64,000 nucleotides of DNA from Anthonomus grandis grandis. Taxonomy: Eukaryota; Arthropoda; Insecta; Coleoptera; Curculionidae. The notes under the pieces were generated by a model, which saw only the letters and a program-made list of their open reading frames with translations, was not told the DNA's origin and searched no databases. Positions within the stretch are counted from its first letter, which is position 1. Every line of letters begins with the position of its first letter. Positions 1 through 11,188 of the stretch are shown here, piece by piece. The DNA is taken from positions 20,699,052-20,763,051 of the forward strand of contig NC_065560.1 of the NCBI RefSeq assembly GCF_022605725.1, given 5' to 3'. The translations under genes and the position numbers were made by a program.

Positions 1-1893
1 GTAATCAGAGCCGATAAAAAGCCTGCAGAAGAACATGCAAGACGTTTTAATGCGCCAATAATTGATGAAGTCGTAGGCGAAAATTTAGAAAAACGAGATA
101 TTATTTTAAATCGGCGGAACGATCAACTGCATCGTGTGTCCGAAACACATCGATCATATGATGCGTTTCAATATCCTATATTATTTTGGCAAGGTGAAGA
201 TCGGTATCATTTTACAATCAAGATGATAAATCCACTTATAGGTAAATAACCAAATATAATTATTATTATCTAATATACTACATTTTATTTACAGGTGCTG
301 AAACTAACAAAAAAGTTAGTTCAATGAACTATTATTCATATAGATTGATGGTTAGGGAAAATCAGGATAATCACATTTTTAAATGTCGGCGTCTATTACA
401 CCAGTATGCTGTAGATATGTATGTGAAGGTTGAAACTGAGCGATTTACATTCATCAGGTTGAATCAGGCAAAACTCCGTTCCGAGCAATACATTCATCTT
501 CGGGATACCATCAATGCTGACGGAAATGCACAGAATATTGGCAGAATGACTATTCTTCCAGCAACGTACATCGGAAATCCGAGACATATGCATGAATATG
601 CTCAGGATGCTATGACGTATGTACGTCATTATGGAACACCAGATCTGTTTATCACCTTCACGTGTAATCCGCAGCGGACAGAAATTCGACAGGAATTATT
701 TGCTGGCCATCCTGGCCAATCACCTATTGATCGCCATGACATCACTGCAAGGGCGTTCAAAAGAAAATTAAAAGCACTCATGGATTTAATTGTTAAGCAT
801 CGCATATTCGGCGAGACAAGGTGTTGGATGTATTCAGTAGAGTGACAAAAACGCGGACTGCCACATGCACATATCCTCATTTGGTTGGTTGAGCGGATAA
901 GACCTAATGAAATCGATGATGTGATATCAGTAGAAATTCCCGATAATGAGAAAGATCCACTGTTACATGAGATTGTTATAAAAAATATGATTCATGGGCC
1001 CTGTGGAATATCCAAATTCGCCGTGTATGGTTAACGGAAATTGTTCTAAACGCTATCCAAGAAAATTATTACCAGAAACTATTACTGGAAATGATGGCTA
1101 TCCACTTTATCGCCGCCGTTCCACAGATGACAATGGAAGATCAACAATTGTCAAAGTGAAAAAACAGGACATTGAAGTTGATAATCGTTGAATTGTTCCA
1201 TTTTCGCCATTATTATCCAAAACATTTAAAGCACACATAAATGTAGAATATTGCCATTCTGTAAAATCTATTAAATACAGCTGCAAATATGTGAACAAAG
1301 GTAGTGACATGGCTGTGTTCGGAATTTCTGCCGAAAATGCAAGAGATGAAATCACTCAATTTCAAATGGGTCGCTATGTTAGCAGTAATGAAGCGATGTG
1401 GCGTATCTTTTCATTTGCTTTGCATGAAAGACACCCCACTGTTGTTCACTTGGCGGTACATGTAGAAAATAGGCAACGAGTGTATTTTACAGCACATAAC
1501 GTATTACAATAAGCTGACAGGCCGCCATCAACAACACTGACCAGCTTCTTTGAAATGTGCCAGAATGATGACTTTGCCCGAACGCTGCTTTACTCCGAAA
1601 TGCCAAGATATTATACCGGGAATCAATCGTTAAAGAAATTTCAACCAAGAAAATAAGGTCAGCCCGTTCCAGGTTACCCACAAGTATTTTCCACCGATGC
1701 ACTAGGACATCTTTACACAATTCATCCCAACCAAGACGAGTGTTTTTATTTGCGTTTACTGTTAATCAATGTTCGTGGACCAACATCATTCCAACATCTG
1801 CGAACTATTAATGGTGTGTTATGCGGCACATACAGAGAAGCCTGTCAACTTATGGGATTGCTAGAAAATGATACTCACTGAAAGATGCTGTAG
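1..1893 (+). pseudogene. Helitron Rep (HUH) region, broken
   Basis: N-terminal and Rep part of a Helitron transposase. Frame 1 is open from base 1 to 241, is joined across a 53-bp intron to 295-845, and contains the motif FITFTCNP. A TGA replaces the expected tryptophan codon at 843-845, yet the same frame continues with GLPHAHILIW, the His-x-His metal site of HUH nucleases (codons 864-872). After a frameshift near 1000 the product continues to another W-to-TGA change at 1189-1191. The two catalytic tyrosines (motif YSCKYVNK) are still present at 1276-1278 and 1288-1290. Further stops lie at 1510-1512 and about 1653. HUH nucleases nick one DNA strand through these tyrosines; this copy cannot make a full protein. 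Confidence 0.9.
242..294 (+). other. Probable 53-bp intron in Helitron Rep gene
   Basis: The frame runs cleanly up to a GTAAAT donor at 242 and resumes after TTTACAG at 294, giving a glycine codon across the junction. Both flanks match the conserved N-terminal helitron-like helicase region. The interval contains an in-frame TAA, so it must be removed or the gene is dead here too. Confidence 0.6.
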
Positions 1894-2052
1894 TTTCATT
1901 AAATGCTAAACAAATACGAACATTGTTTTCTATAATTTTGTCTACATGCTTCCCATCAACGCCAATTGATCTGTGGAACAAATATAACTATCATATGGCC
2001 GAATATCAGATGCGACTTAGGACATCGAATGCAGATTTGTAAATGAACGAAG

Positions 2053-3523
2053 AAATTAAAAATGAAGCATTAATTTTAATTGAGGACATGTGCTTGATGC
2101 TTACCAACAAAAGATTAATACAATTAGGAATGATAGGTCCCAATCGCCCACTTCAAACGTTCCCCTATTAAATCAACAACAAAAACATGCCTATAATACG
2201 CTGATGAGAGTAGTCAACGATGAAACTGGGGGACTGTTTTTCTTAGATGCTCCTGGTGGAACTGGAAAAACGTTTTTAATCTCATTAATTTTGGCAGCGA
2301 TTCGATCGCAAAATGGAATTGCACTCGCACTTGCTTCATCAGGTATTTGTTACGTTGATCAGCTACGTTGTTAGAAGGCGATCGAACAGCTCATTCAGCA
2401 CTCAAGTTGCCGTTAAACATGCAAATTATCGAAACTCCAACTTGCAACATTTCGAGGAATTGTGCGATGGCCAAAGTCTTACAACAAAACAAAAAATCTC
2501 TGGAGGCATTAGACCGCACCATGCAAGATTTGCGACACAACCAGAACCGGTTTGGTGGTGCGATGATTCTATTGGCAGGTGATTTTCGACAAACATTGCC
2601 GGTAATGCCACGATCAACACCAGCCGACGAACTTAATGCATAGTGCATTTAATGCATTTTGAAGTCGTCAAATTTATGGAAGTATGTCAAAACACTTAAA
2701 TTAAATATAAACATGCGAGTCGAATTGCAGAACGATCAATGTGGAGAAGCTTTTTCAAAACAATTGCTTGATATTGGTATTGGCAAAATTCCAGTAGACA
2801 TATCGTCGGGATACACTAACTTCCCTCCCAATTTTTGTAACTTTGTTGAATCAAAAACCGACCTTATCGAGGAGGTGTTCCCAAATATTGTTCAAAATTA
2901 TAAAAACCACGATTGGTTAAGCGAACGAGTTATATTGGCTGCGAAAAACGTTGATTTCAACGAAATAAATTTTGAAATTCAAAATAAGATTGCAGGCGAT
3001 CTTATGACTTATAAATCCATTGATTCCGTTACCAACCAAGACGATGTCGTTAACTATCCAACCGAATTTTTAAATTCGCTGGAAATACCCGGACTTCCAC
3101 CTCATAATTTGCAATTGAGAGTCGGATCGGTTATTATTATGTTGCGGAACATAAACCAACCACGTCTTTGCAATGGCACCCGCCTTGCGGTGAAGAAACT
3201 GATGAACAATGTCATCGAAGCAACAATTTTGAAAGTACAAAGGCGAAGACGTTTTAATTCCACGCATCCTTGTGATTCCGAACGACATGCCATTCGATTT
3301 TAAACCGATGCAATTTCCTGTGCGACTTGCATTTGCAATGACGATAAATAAATCGCAAGGGCAGTCATTAAATATTTGTGGCATAAATTTAGAAAATCCA
3401 TGTTTTTCACATGGTCAATTGTATGTAGCCTGCTCCTGTGTTGGAAAACCTTTCACATTATTTATTTTCGCTCCAGGAAAGAAAACTAACAACAATATTG
3501 TGTATCAAAAAGCGTCACAATAA
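2053..3523 (+). pseudogene. Helitron Pif1-like helicase region, broken
   Basis: Helicase half of the Helitron protein. The Walker A loop GGTGKT is at 2255-2272, just after a frame entering near 2100. A frameshift follows at about 2345, and the frame continues through LLAGDFRQTLPV (about 2570-2605), a Pif1/RecD-like motif. The usual Walker B segment between the two is missing, an apparent deletion near 2485-2495. The frame shifts again near 2645 and 3230. The last part contains TINKSQGQS and ends at a TAA at 3521-3523. Role in an intact element: unwinding during rolling-circle transposition. Confidence 0.9.
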
Positions 3524-3585
3524 ATATTTACTAGCTTTTTATAATATTGTTTTGATTTTTTAATTAAATTGTTAGGTATTAACTA

Positions 3586-3616
3586 CGGCGGTACGAAATT
3601 CGCCGGGTCAGCTAGT
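3586..3616 (+). repeat. Helitron 3' terminus: hairpin plus CTAGT
   Basis: CGGCG at 3586-3590 pairs with CGCCG at 3601-3605 around a 10-base loop; GGTCAG and then CTAGT close the element at 3616. This hairpin works as the transposition terminator in Helitrons. The next base is T, as expected for insertion between A and T. Confidence 0.9.
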
Positions 3617-4127
3617 TTCTACATATTTTCGTTTTAAATAAAATGTTATGAGTCTTAGTATGTTAATACTCTTTTATTGGTCATATTTAACTGTGTAGTA
3701 GGACTACTATAAATATTATTTTTTTAGATAAAAGCCAAGAATTTACATTCTGTATAGCTGTATAAACTAAATAGGCATTACAATATATTTTAATAAATCT
3801 TTAAATGTGAGCTTCCGATTTTAAAAACTAAACATGTTCAATTTGTCCAGAAGATTCTTAAAACATCTATGGGCAACGAATTTGAAACATCGAACACTCT
3901 AAAACATTTGACATGTTTTTGTCATACAAATCTGTTTTCTTAATTTTTTAAAGTATGACCGCGACGTCTAATATCCCGATTTCTTTCAAATAATTCGTTT
4001 AGATCACAGACTAAATAATTATAAAGGATTCTGAATGTAAAAATTAATTCACCACGAAATTTTCATTTTTCAAAGGTTAGCAAGCTTACATTTAAAGGTC
4101 TCTCGCTGTAGGTATACGCAAACCATA
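3617..4127. other. Unassigned AT-rich spacer
   Basis: About 510 bp between the Helitron end and the Tc1-like element. It contains only a short open stretch beginning MFNLSRR at 3833, with no recognised domain, splice partner or repeat terminus. I see no supported gene here. Confidence 0.5.
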
Positions 4128-5075
4128 CACTACCACTCAAAAGTATTTGCCCACATATGACTGTTTTAACGTTATAACTAAAAATAATAAACCCATCAGT
4201 TATTCCTATAAAACGATTTATTTATAACAAAATAAATATAAACAATACATTTTTCAATTAATTAAATTTAAGAAAATCAAATTTTGGATTCATCTACATG
4301 TCCGCTTCGCTTTTTAATAACAGCTTCACAGAGTTTCGGTAGTCTTCTAATTAATTTGTCCAAAGTTTTCTGAGGTATCTTGTGCCACTCTTCTTGGATG
4401 ATCCTCCACAAGTCTTCTTTTGATGTGGGGCATGATTTTCTCACTTGTCTATCCAGTTCATCCCACAGTAATTCGATAGGATTGAGGTCCGGTGATTGTG
4501 GGGGCCATACCATAACTTTCAGAAGATGTTGCCTTTGTAATTGACCTAAATATTGCTTGCACAATTTCGATGTGTGCTTGGGGTCATTGTCATGTTGAAA
4601 GATGAAGTTTTCCCGAATTATTCGAGTACTAGAAGGAAGTACATTGTTACTTAAAATTGTTTTGTAACCCTCTTTTCGAACAATTCCCTCTATTCTAATT
4701 AGATCGCCCACTGCAGATCCTCCGAAATAACCCCACACCATCACCGAACGGCGAACAAAAACTCGCCTCTTCATTCCAAAAACCTCGAATTTTGACTCGT
4801 CACTCCAGAGAACTTTCTTCCAGTCATCAATGGTCCATTCTTTGTGTGATTGGGTCCATTCAAGTCTTTTCTTCTTATTAACATCCTTCAGTAGCGGTTT
4901 TGATACAGCTAAACGTCCTTTAAGATCAGCATTATAAAGTCACCCTTTTACTGTCGAAACACTGACCGCTTTTTTACGCTCCTTGTTGATTTTTGCTGTG
5001 ATTTCAGGGGCGGTAAGGCGTCTGGCGTGAGATTTTCTTCTAAATGTAACAGCACACACTTGTCCGCGTTAAGAG
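4128..5075 (-). mobile_element. Tc1-like DNA transposon (DD38E spacing), truncated
   Basis: The low-coordinate end has TA (4126-4127) followed by CACTACCACTCAAAAG, a Tc1-like terminal repeat motif. The matching repeat at the other end is not visible, and the transposase loses its N-terminus near 5050, so the element is truncated on that side, close to the next transposon at 5193. The right boundary is approximate. Confidence 0.75.
4277..5040 (-). pseudogene. Tc1-like transposase (DD38E), 5'-truncated, one stop
   Basis: Cut-and-paste transposase of the Tc1/mariner superfamily. Reading leftward from about 5040: a helix-turn-helix piece (TAPEITAKINKERKK), an in-frame TGA near 4940, then the catalytic core. 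Catalytic residues: first D in WSDESKF (about 4795-4815), second D in FQHDNDPKHTS, and E in DLNPIELLWDE. Thirty-eight residues separate the second D from the E, so this is a DD38E type rather than classic DD34E. The frame is open from 4277 to about 4938; the N-terminal DNA-binding part is incomplete. Inactive unless rescued in trans. Confidence 0.85.
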
Positions 5076-5192
5076 GAAGTAACCATTCACTGCACCACTT
5101 TCAAATAGTGTTCAGCTCGGTGTGCAATTGTTGATGAGAAGTTAGGGAAACTGCATATAAAGGGTGTTTCCTAACTATGGTACGAAACTATA

Positions 5193-5637
5193 CAGGGTGA
5201 ATCGTTAGGTCGTTTTATGAAAAAAAGTTCCTATGAACGTATGTCGGGAGTTGCTTTGTTTCTGAGATACAGGGCGATGAAGGTTCAAAAAAATAACGGT
5301 ATTTTAAAAATACTATAACTATCCTTAAACCGATTTGGTTGAAATTTGGTGCAGTTATTTGAAGTTATAAGATGCTTATTTAGCTGTAACTAGATTGAAA
5401 TTATTAGGTCCAGTGGCGTGTCAGTGGGCACCACATGCTTATTGTTGAGAAAAAAACAAGGCCATTAATAATTGTTTTGCAGCTTTTTATTTATTTTTGT
5501 ATTTAAGCAACTAAAAATACAACTTTTTCGTATCTTATATTATCTTCATATCTGGCTTTGTTTTCGAAAAAAAAAATTTAAAGTATCTTTAACTCATTCT
5601 AAAAATTATCCATGGACGACAACATGAAACAAAAACA
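5193..5637 (+). repeat. Left long terminal inverted repeat
   Basis: Pairs with 7197-7642 with only scattered mismatches and small indels. The outermost motif is CAGGGTGAAT. The match ends near the ATGGACGACAACATG stretch at 5612-5626. Confidence 0.9.
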
Positions 5638-5703
5638 TAAACAAGAGTTTTATAAACAAGAGCATTCAGATGGCCCCATTAATAGGAATCCAGGGGATTC
5701 ATA

Positions 5704-6384
5704 TCAGGACTGCGAGCCGGCCAATTTTGAGCACATGTTGACTCTTACTTGTAGGGGTACTTCTTCTAATAAAGTGGGTAAATGGTGTTGCAAGAAATCC
5801 GTGTAGGATTCACCTGTTAATCTTGCCGGTAAAAAAAATGGGCCAATTAGGTAGTCACCAATAATTTCTATCCAAACGTTCAGCGAAAATTGTTGCTGAA
5901 AATGAGTTTCTCTAATAACGTGGGGATTTTCGTCGGCCCCGGATTTTTGTGTGCCATCGTATGAATCAACCACCTGCAAAACATTAATCTTGGATGAAAA
6001 TCCCGAGGCAGTAGAGCTTGTACACTGTATGTGATATGGATGCAGGAGGTTTCATTTTAGAACTTTCCAAACGGTTTTTGAACTGGCTTCAAGCTGCAGT
6101 GCAATCTTCTTGATACTATTGGAAGGATCTTCTTCTATCGCATCAAGTATAGCTTCTTCCAATTCAGGCGTTGTTATAGTTTCTGGTCTTCCACCACCCA
6201 TATTTTTATGAAAACTCCCAGTTTCACATAATCTTGCATGCAGTTTTCTAAATGTTTTTGCACATGGAATTACTCTGTTAGGATATCTGTCCTGGTAAAT
6301 TCTTCGTGCTTCTTCCGCATTTCCATTTACTAATCCATAAATAAAGTGCATGTCGGTCATTTCATGATTAGTAAAATTATTCAT
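5704..6384 (-). pseudogene. Mariner-like transposase (DUF4817-type), broken
   Basis: N-terminal helix-turn-helix region (6384-6052): it starts MNNFTNHEMTDM and includes the RYPNRVIPCAKTF motif typical of arthropod DUF4817 transposases. A second piece, after a stop and frameshift, is at 5979-5704 with LNVWIEIIGDYLIGPFF, the segment between the first and second catalytic aspartates. The first-aspartate region is lost and the frame runs out before the second and third catalytic residues, so about the last third of the catalytic domain is missing. Dead copy. Confidence 0.85.
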
Positions 6385-7196
6385 GATGGAGTAATGAATT
6401 ACTGCTAATTGACAGCTGAATTTTACTTATAGCAATTCTATCACTGTCAGCTGGTCTCCAAAACAGGTAGGTACAAAGGAGGTACTTGAATGGACTTGCC
6501 AATTATTTGTCATAAGAAGCAATGTTATACGGTTGTTGTTATATTACGGCGATTGAGTGGACTGTATTACTTATATAGGCAAGGGTTCATTTTCGTAAAT
6601 TTAACATTAATTTCCAAAATAAAATTTTCAACCGAACCATAGAGCACCAAGATTAAAAATGGCACCTACCTTGATCTCTTGGAGCACTTGGATGGAATAA
6701 ATGAGTTTCTTCTGGCGGGCCCGCACTTATATTCGGCACAAACACATTAGACTTGGTATTAGTGGTGTGTAATGAAAATTAGATTATATTGTAGAAACTT
6801 TTCCCATATTTTTGGGGAAATTATAGAAGCACTTTTTAGACGAAGTCTGGAGCCTCGATCATGGCAACGGCAAAAGCTGAAGTTGCCGGTTTGCTTCTTT
6901 GTACGCAAACTCTTGATAGACCATTCGACGTCGGCGCCAAGCTTGACTTTGTATGGTTAATGTAAATTTGAAATTACGTAGTTAAAAGACGAAAAATAAT
7001 TTAATATGTTCAAAAGTTGCGTATACAAATGTATTTGTTATTTTGTTGTATTTCAAAAATCTGATAATAAAAATCGTAGAAGTTGAATGTTTATTATCAT
7101 AGTAAACAAGACACAAGAGACCAAAAAGTCGTGCATTGGAGGGTGGACATTTTGCTCATGTACTTTAAGGTCGAAATTGTTTATGGAATTAATTGG

Positions 7197-7642
7197 TTTT
7201 TATTTCATGTTGTCGTCCATGGATAATTTTTAGAATGAGTTAAAGATACTTTAAATTTTTTTCTCGAAAACAAAGCCAAATATGAAGATAATAAGATAAG
7301 ATATGAAAAAGTTGTACTTTTAGTTGTTTAAATACAAAAATAAATAAAAAGCTGCAAAATAATTAATTATTGGCCTTGCTTTTTTCTCAACAATAAGCAT
7401 GTGGTGCCCACTGACACGCCACTGGACCTAATAATTTCAATCTAGTTACAGCTAAATAAGCGTCTTATAACTTCAAATAACTGCACCAAATTTCAACCCA
7501 ATCGGTTTAAGGATAGTTATAGTATTTTTAAAATACCGTTATTTTTTTGAACCTTCCTCGCCCTGTATCTCAGAAACAAGGCAACTCCCGAGATACGTTC
7601 ATAAGAACTTTTTTTCATAAAACGACCTAACAATTCACCCTG
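7197..7642 (-). repeat. Right long terminal inverted repeat
   Basis: Reverse complement of 5193-5637, ending ATTCACCCTG at 7633-7642. Confidence 0.9.
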
Positions 7643-7649
7643 TCAGCAA

Positions 7650-8720
7650 ACATTGATGCCCAATAAATATAATAAGTTCTGAAGGTAAATCACACATGTA
7701 TACCAGGAACAGGAGACGGGCTAGGACGGAGCCCTGAGGGACTCCGCTGGATACTGTACCCCCCACCCTCACACTGAACTTTCTGTTTTTTGAAATTCAA
7801 AAGTCTCCAAACCAAATTAACGTCAAGGTGTTTTAGCTTATGTAACAGTCGTTTCGTGGAAACTCTACCAAATGCCTTAGCAAAGTCCAGGTAGATGACA
7901 TCTATTGGTTGCTTTTTGTCTAAGGCTGGCTATATCCACTGGTTAAGGCATTGAAGCAGGTTAGTAATTGTAAACAAATCGACTTGAAATTGTCGACCCC
8001 TTACAAATCCGTGATGGATATTAGGTATTATATAATTTTTAGTAAAAAATATTTGCACTTCGTCTCGAATAATGGACTCCATAATTTTGCAAACAATCGA
8101 TACTAGGCTTATCGGTCTGCTGATAACTTATACCCTTTTTTAAAAATTGGCGTTACCGATGCGACTTTCCACTGTTCGGGTACCGAGTTTTTTGTCATTG
8201 AGTAATTCATTATTTTTGCAAGAGGCGCAACTATCACTTCACTGCATTTTTTAGAATATACTTGCCGTTAATTTATCCAAACCTGCAGGCCAAATACGAG
8301 GACAGTGTGTGGTAGGTAATACATCTTGTTCAGGCTCTTTAGTGAATGCCTGTTCGAAAGTTCTCGCCAACTCTTCCGTGACTGGCATTTCATTTTTATA
8401 CATTCTGTTATTGCCCTTTTTTAGCAATGATATTGACCCTTTTAATTTAATTGAAGAGCAACTGTATTTAAATAGTTTTTTGGGGTTCTTATCGTTTGCT
8501 AGATTAATTTCAAAATTTTGACAAAAATTTTTGAGTAATTTTTTAAGAATTTTCGAAAAATTACGAAAGTTTGTCAGATCAATGTCATTTTTTGAACGCT
8601 TATATTTTGTCCAGAGATGTTTCTTCCATCTAATCATGTTAAAAGGATTAAGAGGATTATTCACCCATAAATTCCTGTTTCCTGGATATAAAAGTCGATA
8701 GGTGTTAGTTTTTTTAATTT
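7650..8720 (-). pseudogene. Non-LTR retrotransposon reverse transcriptase fragment
   Basis: Minus-strand RT remnant. From high to low coordinates: the endonuclease-RT linker (8664-8251, with LWTKYKRSKNDIDL), then fingers/palm motifs including DVIYLDFAKAFGRVS (about 7910-7870) and SSGVPQGSVL (about 7755-7725). The frame changes several times. The catalytic [Y/F]xDD box is not reached: the piece stops close to the transposon end at 7642. The style fits the Jockey/CR1 groups of insect non-LTR elements, but the clade is not resolved. Confidence 0.82.
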
Positions 8721-9510
8721 CTAAAATTTCGATTTTTTATTTCAAAACCAAAAAGATAAATAAAAAAATCTTTCCATATGTCTCTAGATACATCGATTTT
8801 AGAAATATTATATTAAAAAACCATTTCAAAAAATTAATAATAAACCTTTGAGAATGGAAATATAAAATTCAGGTAGTTTTCTTACAATTTCTTGAACCGC
8901 CGATGAGTTTAGTATCATTTAGCAACAACGCACGGCCGGGATAGCGTGAATCAAATTAACAAACGCGCGACGCTTGTTCGTCCCGATGTGCGCAAACGGC
9001 GGTATCGGCTACTGGTCAACAGCGATTCGATATTATGTAAAATGCGAATGTTGAATTTTGAATGGTTATATTTAGAGTAATTGATTGGGAGTTCACTTAG
9101 AAGTGTTTTATTGCGAAAGTGTTCCAATTTCGTGCGCATTGTTCTCTATACTGTTAAGTTATTTATGTTTATTTTTAAAAAATGGAAAAAGAAAACACGG
9201 AAAGTCAAAAGTTTATTATTCTAAACGAAAAAGTAGGAAGCCAAAGAAGGATCAGTTTAGGCCTAGAACGACTGCAAATATAGAGTAAGAATGCCACATT
9301 GCCACTATTTATATATAAATGAAAATAAATGATTCATTTTGGAAAGAAGAAATGATAGAAAAAATTAAAGATTTTTTTATTTTAAATGTCTACTGCCTAA
9401 AATCATAGATTCCTAGGCATGGAAATTCGAAACCCATCTAGAACTTGAGTTATAAATGACAATTTCTGTATTACATTTCTAAATACCAAAATATGCATGC
9501 GACTTGTATA
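8721..9510. other. Unassigned spacer
   Basis: About 790 bp with a GC-richer patch at 8890-9010 and a short frame starting MEKENTES at 9181. No recognised domain, repeat end or splice structure. It may be debris of an older element into which the next transposon inserted. Confidence 0.4.
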
Positions 9511-11188
9511 CAGATCGTGTTATCGTGAGCTACGTATTACCCAAAATAATGGCAACACCGCTTGGTTGCGGCTTACAGGCGGCGGAATTGTTCGTTTTTT
9601 AGTTTTTGAACCGGGAGTCAGCAGACCTCACTTTGCTGTGTTACTGCACGTTGCATTAATAATTATTGAGCGTTATTTTCGTGTTTTTTTCACTATGGCT
9701 GTTTATACCCCTTCCGAAAGAGTTCAACTAATTAAATGGTTTTATGGAGGCAATTCGGCAGTACAATGTAGAGATTTGTTTTCAGTGACATGTGAGAATA
9801 GACCAATTCCTTGTGCAAAAATGGTTTTAAATGTGGTTACAAATTTTAAGACATCTTTTTGTCTTCAAGATTGTAATAAATGCCACACAAAACGTCAAGA
9901 ACCACCTGTTGAAGTGGTCCAGGATATAGAACGGTGGGAAGAAATGGTTTGCAGTACCCTAGAACTTGATTCGACACGGTCCACAAGAAGTGTTGGAGAG
10001 GAACTGGGAATGAGCAATGAAACTGTTGCTCGTATCTGGAAAAAATATGGGTACAAATGTTTCAAGTATTCAAAAACTCAGAAAATATTTCCTGAAGACC
10101 AGTGGCGAAGAATGGAATTTTGTGAAACCATGATGGAAAAGGCAAATGAAACCGAATATTTTTTAAAAAATATTTTGTTTTCTGATGAATCTTCTTTTCC
10201 ATTACATGGCAAACACAATCTTACATTATTCGATATTGGTCTCAGGAAAACGAGCACAGAAGTTTTCAGTTTCGTACCCAGTATCCTCAGAAATTGAATG
10301 TTTGGGCAGGTATTTTGGGCGACAATGTTATAGGACCATTTTTTATTGATGGCACTTTAAACGCCCAAAAGTACCTTGAGTTGCTGCAAAACCAAGTTCT
10401 TCCTGCCATTCAAATCCTACCTGATGTAGACCTGGGATCGGTTTATTTTCAGCAAGATGGCTGTCCTGCTCATAACGCCGCTAGGGTAAAAATATTCTTA
10501 ACAAATCCTTTTCCTAACCGCCTTATTAGTGGGACTGGTGATATTAAATGGCCTCCTAGATCTCCAGATTGGTCTCCAAATGACTTTTATCTGTGGGGTT
10601 ACCTTAAGCAAACCATTTACAAGCATGAATTTAGTAGGCCAACAAATTTAGAGGAGTTGCGAAATAAAATGGTCGAAGGTGCCAATTCCATTTTACCTGA
10701 AACTCTTTTGGAGGTGCGAAATAGCTTTTACGATAGGTTAAGTTTTTGTTTAGCGAAAGAAGGCGGTTTATTTGAGCCTTTTTTTTGAAAAATGATATGT
10801 TGTTAAGTTTGTTTATTAGAGTTTTATTTCTGATTTTTTATTATATTTTTATCAGAGTTAATATTTTATTTTTTTATTAGAATAACGCTTTAATTTTCAT
10901 TATGCAAAACACAGCATATGGAATATTTGAAGATTACAATTCTATGCAGTTTTTACACATTATCATGTCTGTAAAACCAGCATTAGAATAAATATTTTAA
11001 AAATGTCTGGATTTTCGCGTAACATTTTGTCGCCAAACGACGCAGCTCCCACGAAATTCAGAGGTTTACTAATCCCGTCCTCGGGCCGGCCGGGGTGGTG
11101 CTCTGTCGCAGGCACTCGTACACGCGCAACGTTGCAAAATTTCGCCTCTATGCGGTTTCCTATAAGTAACGAACGAAAACACGATCTG
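9511..11188 (+). mobile_element. DD41D mariner-like element with TA target sites
   Basis: Starts CAGATCGTGTTATCG after TA (9509-9510) and ends with the inverted motif CGATCTG at 11188 followed by TA (11189-11190). It carries one transposase on the + strand. Related, more damaged copies lie at about 36350-36805 and 44255-44440, and their first codons (M-[AT]-VYTP) match this copy. Confidence 0.87.
9694..10788 (+). pseudogene. Mariner-like transposase (DD41D), one frameshift
   Basis: Cut-and-paste transposase, about 365 residues. The start MAVYTPSERVQLIKW at 9694 is preferred because the same start is conserved in two other copies in this window. The N-terminal DNA-binding region includes RPIPCAK. 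First catalytic D: FSDESSFPLHGKHN (about 10177). Second D: QQDGCPAHN (about 10455). Third D: SPDWSPNDF, 41 residues after the second, the DD41D spacing known from rosa/VISITOR-type elements. A single frameshift between about 10215 and 10295 separates the two open parts; otherwise it is uninterrupted to the TGA at 10786-10788. Confidence 0.88.

Larger units (their letters stand above)
1..3616 (+). mobile_element. Helitron remnant, 5' end outside window
   Basis: Rolling-circle transposon remnant coding for a fused HUH replication initiator and Pif1-type helicase, read on the + strand and open at the left edge of the window. The right end is diagnostic of Helitrons: a GC-rich hairpin (3586-3605) followed after six bases by CTAGT (3612-3616), then a host T. 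No terminal inverted repeat or target duplication is expected or seen. The coding part is broken by stops and frameshifts in at least six places, so the copy is dead. Family assignment is firm from domain content plus terminus; the subfamily is not determined. Confidence 0.93.
5193..7642 (-). mobile_element. Tc1/mariner element with ~445-bp inverted repeats
   Basis: The two ends are near-exact reverse complements for about 445 bp (5193-5637 and 7197-7642). They start with CAGGGTGAAT after a TA on the left; the right flank reads TC instead of TA. Inside lie minus-strand transposase fragments. Small reading frames inside the repeats (for example 5612-5806) are just repeat sequence. Such long repeats make the whole element a potential fold-back. 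Confidence 0.9.

Noticed and set aside
3833..3901. Small frame starting MFNLSRRF as a receptor first exon
   Set aside because: Ends in a stop after 22 codons, with no donor site or receptor motif.
5612..5806. Plus-strand reading frame of 64 codons
   Set aside because: Its beginning is inverted-repeat sequence and the rest is the antisense of the transposase fragment.
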